Source: Pseudomonas sp. MM211
GTDB lineage: Bacteria > Pseudomonadota > Gammaproteobacteria > Pseudomonadales > Pseudomonadaceae
Length of the DNA: 64,000 nucleotides
Assembly (NCBI RefSeq): GCF_020386635.1
Contig: NZ_CP081942.1
Location: forward strand, 3,906,001 to 3,970,000
Reading direction: 5' to 3'
Part shown: piece after piece, positions 1-8,589 of the stretch
Layout of the letters: each line of letters opens with the position of its first letter
Position numbering within the stretch: the stretch's first letter is position 1
Notes under the pieces: generated by a model
Databases searched by the model: none
What the model was told of the DNA's origin: nothing
What the model saw: the letters and a program-made list of their open reading frames with translations, nothing else
Made by a program: the position numbers and the translations under genes

Positions 1-331
1 CACTTCGACTCCGGTCGGCGACGTTGCGGAAATGAAGGGTGTGCGCGAAGTGTTCGGCGAAAAGGCTCCGGCCATCAGCTCCACCAAGAGCCTGTCCGGT
101 CACAGCCTGGGCGCCGCCGGTGTTCACGAAGCGATCTACTGCCTGCTGATGATGGAAGGCAACTTCATCACCGCCTCGGCCAACATCGAGGAACTGGATC
201 CGGCTGTCGCTGATTTGCCGATCCTGCGTGAAACCCGTGAGAACGCCAAGCTGGACACCATCATGTCCAACAGCTTCGGCTTCGGTGGCACCAACGCCAC
301 CCTGGTACTGAAGCGCTGGGCCGGCAACTGA
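1..331 (+). CDS. fabB: 3-oxoacyl-[acyl-carrier-protein] synthase I, C-terminal part
   Basis: This is the last 109 residues of the elongating condensing enzyme of type II fatty acid synthesis, which joins malonyl-ACP to acyl-ACP in the cytoplasm and is needed for unsaturated fatty acids. The reading frame enters at base 2 with TSTPVGD, directly after the position where the family has its first catalytic His (about His298 in E. coli FabB). The STKS lysine and the following SGHSLGAAG histidine match the Lys328/His333 region, and [16 protein letters not shown] is the typical C-terminal strand. In Pseudomonas the partner fabA normally lies upstream, outside this window. A strong terminator follows the stop codon. 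The family call is very secure; only the 5' end is missing. Confidence 0.96.
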   Translation, partial: TSTPVGDVAEMKGVREVFGEKAPAISSTKSLSGHSLGAAGVHEAIYCLLMMEGNFITASANIEELDPAVADLPILRETRENAKLDTIMSNSFGFGGTNATLVLKRWAGN

Positions 332-346
332 TAACTGCCTGATACG

Positions 347-375
347 AAAAACGGCGCCTTAGGGCGCCGTTTTTT
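347..375 (+). terminator. Rho-independent terminator after fabB
   Basis: A perfect GGCGCC/GGCGCC stem with a TTAG loop is flanked by A-run and T-run tracts. It begins 16 bases after the fabB stop. The A and T flanks would also let it stop transcripts from the opposite strand. Confidence 0.9.
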
Positions 376-426
376 ATGCTCCGGGTTTATTCACTACAGG
401 CCCGCGTAGCGTTGTATCTCGCCGCC

Positions 427-891
427 TCAGCGCACCTCGAAGCGCTGCTCAGCCAACTTGCGGTCGCCCTGGAAAAGCAGGAAATGCCACTCGCCGGGTA
501 CCACTTCGTTATTCTCGGAAAACTCGAAGGCCATGACGTCCTGCAACGCGTCGGGCACCAGCTTCTGCGTCACCACGAACTTGTCGCGGCGCTGGCCATC
601 GCTACCAGTCACGCCTGGGGTGAGGTACAGCAGAGTCAGCGGCTCGCCATCGGCAGTCTTGCCCGTCAGCGTATAGCGCATACCGAACTTGGTGCCCAAC
701 TTGGCCGGTACCACGCTGGTCTGCTGGATTTCCTGACTGGACTGGGTCAGCACCCGCTCGCCCGGTTGAAAATCCTTGTACTGGCTGACGAAAACGCCGT
801 ACTCGACCGGCCCCTGCACACGTACCTCAGACTGAACCAGGCCTGCTGCCAGCAGCAGCGCCGTCATCGTTGCGAATCGAAAGTGTTGCAT
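427..891 (-). CDS. Exported DUF3859-type protein of unknown function
   Basis: This is a 154-residue protein with a clear Sec signal peptide (short basic N-terminus, then TALLLAAGLVQS), so it is predicted to be periplasmic. The mature part looks like a small beta-sandwich protein: GPVEYGVFVSQYKDF near its start, GTKFGMRYTLTG in the middle, and PGEWHFLLFQGDRKLAEQRFEVR at the C-terminus. I recognise this as the DUF3859 layout often found next to fabB in Pseudomonas. No catalytic residue stands out. It is transcribed towards fabB and has its own upstream region at 892-960. The function is unknown. Confidence 0.75.
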   Translation of the reverse strand: MQHFRFATMTALLLAAGLVQSEVRVQGPVEYGVFVSQYKDFQPGERVLTQSSQEIQQTSVVPAKLGTKFGMRYTLTGKTADGEPLTLLYLTPGVTGSDGQRRDKFVVTQKLVPDALQDVMAFEFSENNEVVPGEWHFLLFQGDRKLAEQRFEVR

Positions 892-961
892 CTCACGCTC
901 CTTCTTTGGAATGGCGCGAGGTTATGACGCGGCGATGACAACCTAATGACAATCGTGGCCG

Positions 962-1990
962 TCAGCGTGGCGCAGGCAGCGCCTCCTTCACCTGCCGTGG
1001 CAGGATGGAAAGAAAGTTGTCTCTGGCCACTTTGTGAGCAACGTCTTCGGGCAGCTCATCGAGGAAGCGATCGAAGCCCTGCATGTACTCGCCCATGCTG
1101 TCGAAGCGCCCGACTACGTCGGAGCCGATCATGAAACGCTCGGGGTAGCGGCCGACCAGCTCTACCCACTTAGGATCCGGCTTGCCGTTTTCGTCAGTGA
1201 GGTAAGGCCTGAGCATCGTCCAGGACAGATCGACATATAGATTGGGGTAGCTTTCCAACATCCGCGCGAGGGTATCGAAGAGAAAATCCAGCTTCTCCTG
1301 ATGCCGATGGATCTCCATGCTGGTGCCGGCATGCGCCCAGATGAAACGTACATGAGGGTGATTGCGCAGCGGCTCTTCGATCTCCTGCAGATAGAGCGGA
1401 TTACGCTCGCGCTTGGAGGTGATGTTGGAGTGCACCATCACCGGCAGATCGTATTCTGCCGCCAGGTGATAGACCCGGGTCATGGCCTCGTTGTTGGCCC
1501 GCGGGGTGCTGCCCTCGATCAGCGAGGTCAGGTCATCGTGGCGCGTGAACACCTCGCCGATGCCCTGCCAAAGCCCCGGATCGAGCTCCAGCATGCGGCG
1601 GATATGGGCATCCGAATTCTTGTCGTTGGGGTTGAAGCCAGACAGGAACGGGTGAAAACGATGGCGCTGCGCCTCTGGCACCTGCTTGTAGGCATGGGCG
1701 ATCAGCACGTCGGTGGCGCTGTACCAGTAGGCAGCGGCGTCATCGCCGGCGTAGTAGCGCGGGCGCTTGGGCTCGTCTTCGTGCCATTTCTTGGCGACCG
1801 GTATGCCTGAAAACATCACGTGATCGACCTTCGCCTCGTCCATGCGCTGCAGCAGTATGTCCATGCCTGCGCTTTCCTGGAAGAAATCGACGTAGTGCAA
1901 ATGGGCGTCGCTGTAACGATATTCACGCGCCTCGACAAGACCGGCCAGCAGCCCTGCAGACAATAAAAAACCCAGACGAATCAGATGCAT
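962..1990 (-). CDS. Exported amidohydrolase-family metal-dependent hydrolase
   Basis: This is a 342-residue protein of the amidohydrolase_2 (TIM-barrel) type. I placed the start at the ATG ending at 1990, because AGGAGG lies 8 bases upstream and the protein then opens with a signal peptide (MHLIRLGFLLSAGLLAG). The frame stays open much further upstream, but that extension has no signal peptide. Metal-binding features are DAHLHYVDFF (the HxH motif near residue 30), the HSN histidine, the WAHAGT histidine, and the late aspartate in MIGSDVVGR. Such enzymes hydrolyse or decarboxylate cyclic or aromatic substrates. Export to the periplasm is a less usual trait. The substrate cannot be read from the sequence, and the gene stands alone. 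Confidence 0.8.
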   Translation of the reverse strand: MHLIRLGFLLSAGLLAGLVEAREYRYSDAHLHYVDFFQESAGMDILLQRMDEAKVDHVMFSGIPVAKKWHEDEPKRPRYYAGDDAAAYWYSATDVLIAHAYKQVPEAQRHRFHPFLSGFNPNDKNSDAHIRRMLELDPGLWQGIGEVFTRHDDLTSLIEGSTPRANNEAMTRVYHLAAEYDLPVMVHSNITSKRERNPLYLQEIEEPLRNHPHVRFIWAHAGTSMEIHRHQEKLDFLFDTLARMLESYPNLYVDLSWTMLRPYLTDENGKPDPKWVELVGRYPERFMIGSDVVGRFDSMGEYMQGFDRFLDELPEDVAHKVARDNFLSILPRQVKEALPAPR

Positions 1991-2172
1991 GCAGGCGTCC
2001 TCCTGACGTTGAGCAGCATAGACTGTGAGCGCTTGCGCCAAGTTCAGCCAATATGGCGGATCTGCGAAGGCACAGGCGAGACTATTTGTTTCATTGCCGA
2101 GGCATCCGTAACCCCTTGTCTCGGGTATAACCCTTGTCACATTCAGGACGCAGCCCATGACAGGACGACGGC

Positions 2173-2721
2173 ATGTCTGACCCGATGTTCGACTACGAAA
2201 AAACGCTGGAAGCATGCGCCCGCAGTGACGAGCGCGCCTTCCAGGCACTGTACCGCCAGGAAGCCTCGCAAATGCTCGGTCTGGCAATCAGCCTGCTGGG
2301 CCAGCGCGACTCGGCCGAGGACTGCCTGCACGATGCCTTCGTGCAGATCTGGCGTAACGCCGGGCGTTTCCAGCGTTCGCTGGGCAGCGGCCGGGCATGG
2401 ATCTACAGCATCCTGCGCTACCGCGCGCTGAACCAGCTGCGCCAGCGCGGCCGCACCGTGGCCTTGGCGGACGACATCGCCGATCACCTGATCGATGAAA
2501 GTCCCTCGGCCGCTCAGCAACACGAACAACAGTCGGACAAACGTCATCTGCGCGCCTGCCTGCAGAAGCTCGAGCGCCCACGGCGTCATCCGGTTCTGCT
2601 GGCGTTCTACCGCGGCCTGACTCACGAGCAGATCGCAGAACGCCTGACCACCCCACTGGGCACCATCAAAGGGCGCATTCGTAGCGGTCTGCGCGCACTG
2701 CAGGAGTGTTTGCAACGATGA
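2173..2721 (+). CDS. ECF-type RNA polymerase sigma factor
   Basis: This 182-residue extracytoplasmic-function sigma factor has region 2 around residues 25-90 (SAEDCLHDAFVQIWRNAG, then the region 2.4-like GRAWIYSILRYRALNQLR) and region 4 at about 150-175 (LTHEQIAERLTTPLGTIKGRI, a helix-turn-helix). Start ATG 2173 has AGGACG upstream. It overlaps the following anti-sigma gene by four bases (ATGA), which points to translational coupling and a sigma/anti-sigma unit. The partner is of the RskA type, so I would place it in the SigK-like ECF groups. It probably autoregulates and controls the DUF4394 gene downstream, which is an inference from order alone. P. aeruginosa SbrI/SbrR has a comparable arrangement, but I cannot confirm orthology. 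Confidence 0.9.
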   Translation: MSDPMFDYEKTLEACARSDERAFQALYRQEASQMLGLAISLLGQRDSAEDCLHDAFVQIWRNAGRFQRSLGSGRAWIYSILRYRALNQLRQRGRTVALADDIADHLIDESPSAAQQHEQQSDKRHLRACLQKLERPRRHPVLLAFYRGLTHEQIAERLTTPLGTIKGRIRSGLRALQECLQR

Positions 2722-3422
2722 TAAGCACCGACCCCGCAGAACGCCGTGCGCTCATCGGCGAGTATGTTCTGGGCCTGCTCGAGCAGGATCAGGCCCGTGA
2801 AGTCTCCGAGCTGATAGAGCACGATCCCCAAGCTGCCGCCATGGCGCTGGAATGGGAGCAGCACTTTCTCGAACTAAGCGACAAGCTCGAGCCCAGCACA
2901 CCCTCGCCCGGCCTGTGGCCGCGCCTGCAGCAAACGCTGAACCTGGGTCAGCGGGCCAGCAGTTGGCAGGCCTGGTGGTCGAGCCTGAATACCTGGCGCC
3001 TGACCAGCGCGGCCCTAGCGATGGCGCTGATCATCGCCCTGCTGCCAATGCCGTGGCGCAGCGACGTGCTCCCGGCCTCCTACACCGCCGTGTTGCAGCC
3101 GCCTGGCGAAGCGGCAGCACCGGGCTGGGTAGTGCATATCGATGCAGCTGGCACCTTGCTGCTGGAGCCACTGCGTGAGGATCAGGTCGCGGCGGATAGA
3201 TCCGTGCAGTTCTGGACGCTCGTCGATCCGAAGGACGGGCCGCGCTCACTCGGTCTCGTGGAGCCGGGCGAACGCCTGACCTTGTCCGCCGAGCAGATCG
3301 GCGCCGTACGTGCCGGTCAACTGTTCGAGCTGACCCTGGAGCCATCCGGAGGCTCGCCACTGAACAGGCCAACGGGCGAAGTACTGTATATCGGCCGCGC
3401 TGTGGTAGCGTCGCTGGACTGA
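2718..3422 (+). CDS. RskA-type transmembrane anti-sigma factor
   Basis: This 234-residue protein starts at ATG 2718, overlapping the sigma factor stop. The N-terminal part (ERRALIGEYVLGLLEQDQAREVSELIEHDP) is the zinc-free anti-sigma helical domain that holds the sigma factor. One membrane segment lies near residues 95-113 (TSAALAMALIIALLPMPW). The periplasmic part carries the beta-rich RskA C-terminal domain (FWTLVDPKDGPRSLGLVEPGERLTL). It is expected to sit in the inner membrane and release the sigma factor on an envelope signal, by regulated proteolysis in characterised relatives. The signal is unknown. The start is well supported; an alternative 12 bases upstream lacks the ATGA coupling. 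Confidence 0.87.
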   Translation: MISTDPAERRALIGEYVLGLLEQDQAREVSELIEHDPQAAAMALEWEQHFLELSDKLEPSTPSPGLWPRLQQTLNLGQRASSWQAWWSSLNTWRLTSAALAMALIIALLPMPWRSDVLPASYTAVLQPPGEAAAPGWVVHIDAAGTLLLEPLREDQVAADRSVQFWTLVDPKDGPRSLGLVEPGERLTLSAEQIGAVRAGQLFELTLEPSGGSPLNRPTGEVLYIGRAVVASLD

Positions 3423-3441
3423 TCGGATGCACGCAGAAAAT

Positions 3442-3477
3442 CGGCAGATGTAAATAAGTATGTCTGCCGACATCTGC
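3442..3477 (+). promoter_or_regulatory. Overlapping inverted repeats upstream of the DUF4394 gene
   Basis: Two alternative stems share bases. CGGCAG at 3442-3447 can pair with CTGCCG at 3464-3469. GCAGATGT at 3444-3451 can pair with ACATCTGC at 3470-3477. They cannot form together. The element lies between the anti-sigma stop and the DUF4394 start. It may be an operator, a weak terminator or a leader structure; the sequence does not decide. Confidence 0.4.
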
Positions 3478-3574
3478 GACGTCATCTCATGGGTATTGAT
3501 AACAGGTGCTTCATCACGGTGCCTGGATGCGAGCGCGAAGAGACCTTCGCGCCTTACCCATAGAGAGGACGCTC

Positions 3575-4360
3575 ATGAACATTTCCAAGAAAATGCTCGG
3601 TATCGCTATCACCACCGCTGCTCTGGGCTGTGCCACTGCCAACGCCGACAACCTGCTGGCATTGAGTGCGGACGGCAAACTGCTAAACATCGACACCAAG
3701 ACCCTCACCGTTGCTTCCGACGTGAAACTCAGCGGCGTATCCAGCCTGCGCGGCCTTGATGTACGCCCTTCCAACGGTTGGATCTACGGCCTGGATGACG
3801 CTGGCCAGCTCTACACCGTCGACGCCAAAACTGGCGCGGCCAGCAAAGCTGCCAAACTGAGCCAAGCGTTGCCAGGCAAAGGCCAGGCGGTGGTGGACTT
3901 CAACCCGGTAGCCGATCGTCTGCGCCTGCTGGCTGCCGACGGCACCAGCCTGCGCGTCAACGTTGAGAGCGGTGAAGTCGTGGTAGACGGCAAGGTCGCC
4001 TACGCCAAAGATGGCCCGTACGCAGGCAAGACCGCCAAGGTGGTAGCCGGTGCCTACACCAACGCCTACGCCGGTACCGAGAAAACCGCGCTGTACACGG
4101 TGGATCTGGCCAGCGGCAACCTGATGCTGCAGAACCCGCCAAACGACGGCATCCAGCAGGTAGTCGGCAAGATCGCCGATGGCCTGAAAAATGCGGCGCT
4201 GGATATCAAGAGTGATGGCAAAGGCGGTAACACGGCTTACCTGCTGACCGGCACCACACTGCACCAGGTAAATCTGGAAACCGGCAAGGCCAGCGCGCTG
4301 GGCGAGATCAAGAATCTGCCTGCCGACATCATCGACATCACTGTCCTGCCAGCCAAGTAA
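3575..4360 (+). CDS. Periplasmic DUF4394 (beta-propeller-like) protein
   Basis: This is a 261-residue exported protein. The start at 3575 is chosen because GAGAGGA lies upstream and the protein opens with a signal peptide that ends ATANA before DNLLALSADG. The mature part has repeated blades such as LYTVDAKTGAA, LRVNVESGEVVVDG and LYTVDLASGNLML, typical of DUF4394 and of a beta-propeller fold. VDFNPVADRLRLLAADGTSLRVN is the hallmark segment. No enzymatic residues are evident; a binding or structural role in the periplasm is likely. It lies directly downstream of the ECF sigma/anti-sigma pair and may be its main target. A terminator follows. Confidence 0.82.
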   Translation: MNISKKMLGIAITTAALGCATANADNLLALSADGKLLNIDTKTLTVASDVKLSGVSSLRGLDVRPSNGWIYGLDDAGQLYTVDAKTGAASKAAKLSQALPGKGQAVVDFNPVADRLRLLAADGTSLRVNVESGEVVVDGKVAYAKDGPYAGKTAKVVAGAYTNAYAGTEKTALYTVDLASGNLMLQNPPNDGIQQVVGKIADGLKNAALDIKSDGKGGNTAYLLTGTTLHQVNLETGKASALGEIKNLPADIIDITVLPAK

Positions 4361-4370
4361 AACGCCAGCG

Positions 4371-4394
4371 GGGGAAGGCCGAGCGGCCTTCCCC
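4371..4394 (+). terminator. Terminator-like hairpin after the DUF4394 gene
   Basis: A perfect 10-bp stem (GGGGAAGGCC/GGCCTTCCCC) with a GAGC loop starts 10 bases after the stop codon. There is no long T-run, so termination may be partial. It also lies 14 bases beyond the 3' end of the convergent dienelactone hydrolase gene. Confidence 0.65.
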
Positions 4395-4408
4395 TGTATC
4401 GGTTCGCG

Positions 4409-5188
4409 TTACTCGAACACCTCATCGAGTAGATTGTTCATCGCCTTGAAGGCACGCGCCGCGACCAGTGGGTGGTATTCATTGCTACCTGGCGTATTGG
4501 CCTTCGGATTGGTGAACGAATGCACCGCACCACCGTAGCTCACCAACTGCCAGTCCACCTTGGTGGCCTTCATCTCCGCAACGAAACCATCGACCTGCGC
4601 CTGCGGCACTGCCGGATCATCCGCGCCATGGAGTACCAGTACCGGCGCCTTGATGTTATTGGCGTCAGCCGGGTTGGGCGTATCCAGATTGCCGTGGAAG
4701 GACACGAAAGCCTTCAACGGAGCCCCCGAACGGGCCAGTTCCAGAACGGTTCCGCCACCAAAGCAGAAACCGATCGCGCCCAGCTTGGACGTATCCAGAG
4801 CGACCTGGGAGGTCTGCGCCTTGAGGACTTCGACCGCAGCCTGGGCGCGCTTGCGCATTAGCGCCCGATCACTGCGCACGGTGGTGGCCGCTGCCTTGGC
4901 TTCATCGGCATTGCCGGGGCGAATGGCCTTGCCGTACATGTCGGCCATGAACACCACGTACTTGTCTCCGGCCGCGCGCGCCGCTTTCTGAGCGGACGCA
5001 TCGTTGACGCCCATCCAGTTGGGCACCATCAGCAAACCGGGACGCGGATCAGTGACGGCGTCGTCATAGATCAGCAGGCCTTCGAACGGCTCACCATCGA
5101 TTTCATAGGGCACGTTCTTGACCACCACACCCGCTTCGGCCAACCCGGCCAGCCCCAGCAACGCTACCGACAACAGTGATTTCTTCAT
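4409..5188 (-). CDS. Exported dienelactone hydrolase-family protein
   Basis: This 259-residue alpha/beta hydrolase of the DLH type starts at the ATG ending 5188, which has GGGAG upstream and gives a signal peptide (MKKSLLSVALLGLAGLAEA). The catalytic triad of the family is visible: Cys in GFCFGGGTVLEL, Asp in HGADDPAVP, and His in GGAVHSFTNP. Classical DLH opens dienelactone to maleylacetate in the chloroaromatic pathway. Exported versions such as this are common in proteobacteria and their substrates are unknown. No aromatic catabolic genes are adjacent, so a general esterase role is equally likely. Confidence 0.85.
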   Translation of the reverse strand: MKKSLLSVALLGLAGLAEAGVVVKNVPYEIDGEPFEGLLIYDDAVTDPRPGLLMVPNWMGVNDASAQKAARAAGDKYVVFMADMYGKAIRPGNADEAKAAATTVRSDRALMRKRAQAAVEVLKAQTSQVALDTSKLGAIGFCFGGGTVLELARSGAPLKAFVSFHGNLDTPNPADANNIKAPVLVLHGADDPAVPQAQVDGFVAEMKATKVDWQLVSYGGAVHSFTNPKANTPGSNEYHPLVAARAFKAMNNLLDEVFE

Positions 5189-5302
5189 TGTTTGACTCCC
5201 ATCGTGGATGTGCCCACTCGATACAGCCGAAGCTGCGCCAGAGCCACAAGGAAGCACATTTGCGGCGCTAGGGAAACCCACGGCGCCGCGGCAGGAGTGG
5301 AA

Positions 5303-5911
5303 TCAGGCAGCGGCGAACAACGCGTCGATCTGCTCCTGAGCTCCGCGCAGCGCATTGGCTTTCGGCTCTTCGCCATAAGCCAGACCTTCGGCACGCACCA
5401 CCTGGATATCGGTAATACCAAGGAAGCGCAGCACGAAGATCAGGTAATCCTCGTGGGCCTGGCCACTGGCTTGGCCGGCATGCAGACCACCAGCGGTCGA
5501 GGCGATGATCACCTTCTTACCACCTGCCAGACCTTTGGGGCCGTTTTCGTCGTAGGCGAAGGTCTTGCCGGCCACGGAGATACGGTCGATCCAGGCCTTG
5601 AGCTGGCTCGGAATGGAAAAGTTGTACATCGGGGCGCCAATCACGATTGCGTCAGCGGCGAGAAACTCTTCCAGTGTGGCTTCGGCCAGCGCCACTTCAT
5701 GAGCCTGGGCGGCATCGCGCAGCTCGGCGGGTGTGCCGCCGGCAACCAGACTGGCAGCCGAAAAGTGGCTCAGGGCATCGCTGGCCAGGTCGCGGTAAGT
5801 GACCTGCAGATTGGCCTGACCGCTCTTCCAGGCATCGACCACAGCGGCGCTGAGCTGACGAGAAGCGGAAGCATTGCCGAGAATGCTGGAATCGAGATGG
5901 AGAAGTTTCAT
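5303..5911 (-). CDS. azoR: FMN-dependent NADH-azoreductase
   Basis: This 202-residue flavodoxin-fold quinone/azo reductase starts at the ATG ending 5911 ([20 protein letters not shown]). The FMN phosphate-binding loop is [11 protein letters not shown] near the N-terminus. [20 protein letters not shown] around residues 90-110 is diagnostic of AzoR, and STAGGLHAG follows. The enzyme takes two electrons from NADH and reduces quinones and azo dyes in the cytoplasm, giving protection against thiol-reactive and quinone stress. It is divergent from the LysR-type gene across 148 bases, the usual arrangement for a regulator and its target. Confidence 0.93.
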   Translation of the reverse strand: MKLLHLDSSILGNASASRQLSAAVVDAWKSGQANLQVTYRDLASDALSHFSAASLVAGGTPAELRDAAQAHEVALAEATLEEFLAADAIVIGAPMYNFSIPSQLKAWIDRISVAGKTFAYDENGPKGLAGGKKVIIASTAGGLHAGQASGQAHEDYLIFVLRFLGITDIQVVRAEGLAYGEEPKANALRGAQEQIDALFAAA

Positions 5912-6059
5912 GGTGGCTCCTTGAACAATTAGGTTCATCAGTAGATGTTTGATGGATTAATCCTACCGATGAAGCCAATCCCTGATTAGTCGGCAAAAAT
6001 GCGATGATGCGTTCCACTGATAGGACAAACTTCATTTCTCTGCTGAGCTGGAGCCCGTG

Positions 6060-7001
6060 ATGCAGGATCTCAACGACCTGATGTACTTCGCCAAAGTAGT
6101 CGAGCACGGCGGGTTCAGCGCTGCCGGGCAACAATTGGGCATTCCCAAATCCCGGCTGTCGCGGCGAGTGGCCGAGCTCGAGGCACGTCTGGGCGTGCGT
6201 CTGCTGCAACGCACCACACGCAAGCTGGCGCTGACCGAAACAGGTGAACGCTATCTGCGCCACTGTCAGGCCATGCTGCTCGAAGCCGAGCAGGCCCAGG
6301 AGGCGGTAGCCTCGCTGAGCAGTGAGCCGCGCGGCAGGATTCGCATGTCCTGCCCCAGCGAACTGGCCCGAGCCGGGCTGCATCAGGTGATCAGCAGCTT
6401 CCTGTTGAAATACCCGCTGGTTCAGCTCGACGTGGTACTCACCAATCGCCGGGTGGATCTGCTCCAGGAGGGTGTCGACGTCGCCCTGCGGGTACGTGAT
6501 CAGAGTGACGAAGATCCCTCGCTGATCGCCCGCCAGCTGGCACCAGCATCGGCCTTTCTGGTGGCCTCCCCGGCCTTGCTACAAGGGCTGAGCATTCAGA
6601 CTCCGGACGATCTGCAGCAGCTGCCCGCACTCGGCGCCGTGGGAAGTGACCGGCGCATTCACCATATTTTCAAAAGTCAGTCGGGAATGCGCCGTGAGGT
6701 GACTTTCGAGGCGCGTCTGAGCATCGAAGACTTCGACATACGCCGGGAAGCAGCGCTGCAGGGGTTGGGCTTCACCATGCTGCCGCACACCAAGTGCCTG
6801 GCCGATATCAAGGCTGGCCGCCTGACTCGCCTGCTACCGGACTGGGAACTGCCCGGCGGCCATCTGCAAGCCGTCTATCCTCATCGTCAGGGCATGCTGC
6901 CGGCTGTGAGGGCGTGGCTCGACCACATGATCCAGGCCAGTGCCAACGGCTGGCTGATGCCTGGAACGGACTTGGCTCCGGCCCTGTCAGAAACGCCTTA
7001 G
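6060..7001 (+). CDS. LysR-family transcriptional regulator, probably of azoR
   Basis: This 313-residue LysR-type protein has its N-terminal winged helix-turn-helix at residues 1-60 (LNDLMYFAKVVEHGGFSAAG, then SRLSRRVAELEARLGVRLLQRTTRKLALTETG). A periplasmic-binding-like effector domain spans about 90-300. I chose ATG 6060 over the GTG three bases earlier; both are possible. Divergent placement next to azoR suggests it controls that gene in response to quinones or a related electrophile. It belongs to the large group with the RRTTRKLALTETG signature (AaeR/DsdC-like neighbours), whose inducers vary. Confidence 0.9.
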   Translation: MQDLNDLMYFAKVVEHGGFSAAGQQLGIPKSRLSRRVAELEARLGVRLLQRTTRKLALTETGERYLRHCQAMLLEAEQAQEAVASLSSEPRGRIRMSCPSELARAGLHQVISSFLLKYPLVQLDVVLTNRRVDLLQEGVDVALRVRDQSDEDPSLIARQLAPASAFLVASPALLQGLSIQTPDDLQQLPALGAVGSDRRIHHIFKSQSGMRREVTFEARLSIEDFDIRREAALQGLGFTMLPHTKCLADIKAGRLTRLLPDWELPGGHLQAVYPHRQGMLPAVRAWLDHMIQASANGWLMPGTDLAPALSETP

Positions 7002-7039
7002 AACGATCGATAACCCCCTTCTACCAAACAGGATGCCCG

Positions 7040-8239
7040 ATGACCGCTCGCAAGCCCCACGTTCCTGGCCAGACCGCCCGAATTCTTGCAGTGGTTTTCT
7101 TCACCTTCATCGGTTTCCTGTGTGTCGGCCTGCCTCTCGCCGTGCTGCCTGGCTTCGTACTCAACGATCTGGGCTATGGCTCGGTGATGGCTGGCCTGGT
7201 GATCAGCCTGCAGTACCTCGTCACCCTGGTTTCACGCCCCATTACTGGCGTGCTGATCGACCGTATCGGGCCAAAGCGCGCAGTGGTTTATGGCCTCGCC
7301 GGTGCCGCGGGCAGCGGCGTGCTGACGCTCGCGGCGACCAGCCTGCATGGTCTGTCCAGCGACGTCGGCCTGGGCTTGCTGTTGGCGGGACGGGTGGCGC
7401 TGGGCATATCCCAGGCGCTGATCGGTACCGGGGCGATCACTTGGGGCATCGGCCGGGTCGGTGCGGAGAACACCGCGCGGGTGATTTCCTGGAACGGCAT
7501 TGCGTCCTATGGCGCCATCGCCATAGGTGCGCCGCTCGGCGTGGTGATGGCCTCCTCCCTGGGCCTCTGGAGTATCGGCTTGGCGATCACCGTGCTGAGC
7601 CTTGGCGCCCTTTGGGTGGCGCGCGACAAACCCGCGATCCCGATCATTCAGGGCAAGCGCCTGCCGTTTCATCACGTATTCCTGACCATTGCCCCCAATG
7701 GTGTAGCGCTCGCGCTGGGCTCCATCGGTTTCGGCACCCTGGCGACCTTCGTCACCCTGTATTACGCCAGCCTCGGCTGGGAGCACGCGGCCTACTGCCT
7801 GAGCGCCTTTGGCGTGGCCTTCATCGTCGCCCGACTGCTGTTCGCCGGCGCCATCGAGCGGCGCGGCGGCTACCGGGTCGCGACCATCTGCCTGGCGATC
7901 GAAACCCTGGGCCTGTTGCTGCTCTGGCTCGCCCCGATCCCGGCACTGGCACTTTGTGGCGCCGCGCTGACGGGCTTCGGCCTTTCGCTGGTCTACCCGG
8001 CGCTGGGTGTGGAGGCAATCGGCAATATACCCGCCGCCAGCCGCAGTTCAGCGCTGGGCGCCTACGCGCTGTTCTTCGATCTGGCACTGGGCATTGCCGG
8101 GCCGCTGATGGGCCTGATCGCCAGCGCCTATGACTACGGCGCCGTGTTCCTCGCTTCCGGCCTGCTGTCGCTGCTTGGCCTTGGGCTGAGCCTCCTGCTA
8201 CTGCGCCGAGCGGAACGACCGAAGGAAGTGCAGCCATGA
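7040..8239 (+). CDS. MFS transporter, YhhS/YfcJ family
   Basis: This 399-residue protein has about 12 predicted membrane helices. The start at ATG 7040 gives a short cytoplasmic N-terminus before the first helix (ILAVVFFTFIGFLCVGLPLAVLPGFV). Earlier in-frame ATGs fall inside the LysR gene. The MFS loop motif between helices 2 and 3 is LIDRIGPKRAVVYG. The N-terminal GLPLAVLPGFVLNDLGYGS and AGLVISLQYLVTLVSRP segments mark the YhhS/YfcJ (UPF0226) group of putative drug or sugar exporters. It overlaps the following gene by four bases (ATGA). The substrate is unknown. Confidence 0.87.
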   Translation: MTARKPHVPGQTARILAVVFFTFIGFLCVGLPLAVLPGFVLNDLGYGSVMAGLVISLQYLVTLVSRPITGVLIDRIGPKRAVVYGLAGAAGSGVLTLAATSLHGLSSDVGLGLLLAGRVALGISQALIGTGAITWGIGRVGAENTARVISWNGIASYGAIAIGAPLGVVMASSLGLWSIGLAITVLSLGALWVARDKPAIPIIQGKRLPFHHVFLTIAPNGVALALGSIGFGTLATFVTLYYASLGWEHAAYCLSAFGVAFIVARLLFAGAIERRGGYRVATICLAIETLGLLLLWLAPIPALALCGAALTGFGLSLVYPALGVEAIGNIPAASRSSALGAYALFFDLALGIAGPLMGLIASAYDYGAVFLASGLLSLLGLGLSLLLLRRAERPKEVQP

Positions 8240-8589
8240 CCCGCGAAGAACTCGTTGCCTTCTGCCTGCAACTGCCAGGGGCTCGCGTGGATTACAAATG
8301 GGGCAGCAATCAGGTGTTTTCCGTGGCGCACAACAAGATGTTCGCCATCGTCGACTTTCTCGGTGACAACCTGGCCTTCAAGGTGGATGACGCGCTGTTT
8401 CTCGGTTTCACCGACCGCCCAGGCGTTCGCCCCGCACCTTACCTGGCCCGTGCTCACTGGATCAGCATGAACGGCAGCCAACAACCCATGGGGGACGTAG
8501 AGCTGCGTGAGTTGCTGACCCGCTCTCACCAGCTGGTTGTGCGGCGCCTGCCCAAGAAGCAGCAGGTCGGCTTGCTGCTCGATCTATAG
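8236..8589 (+). CDS. MmcQ/YjbR-family protein
   Basis: This 117-residue cytoplasmic protein of the YjbR/MmcQ family has a CyaY-like double-wing fold and is thought to bind DNA. Family features are LPGARVDYKWGSNQVFSVAHNKMFAI near the N-terminus, LGDNLAFKVDD in the middle, and a C-terminal SHQLVVRRLPKKQQ. GAAGGAAG precedes the start, and the ATGA overlap with the MFS gene suggests co-translation. The stop lies in the palindrome CTATAG, which also holds the stop codon of the convergent gene. The biological role is not established for the family. Confidence 0.85.
   Translation: MTREELVAFCLQLPGARVDYKWGSNQVFSVAHNKMFAIVDFLGDNLAFKVDDALFLGFTDRPGVRPAPYLARAHWISMNGSQQPMGDVELRELLTRSHQLVVRRLPKKQQVGLLLDL

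Noticed and set aside
8584..8589. Overlapping convergent stop codons in CTATAG as a special signal
   Set aside because: A six-base palindrome shared by two convergent stops is expected by chance in compact genomes.
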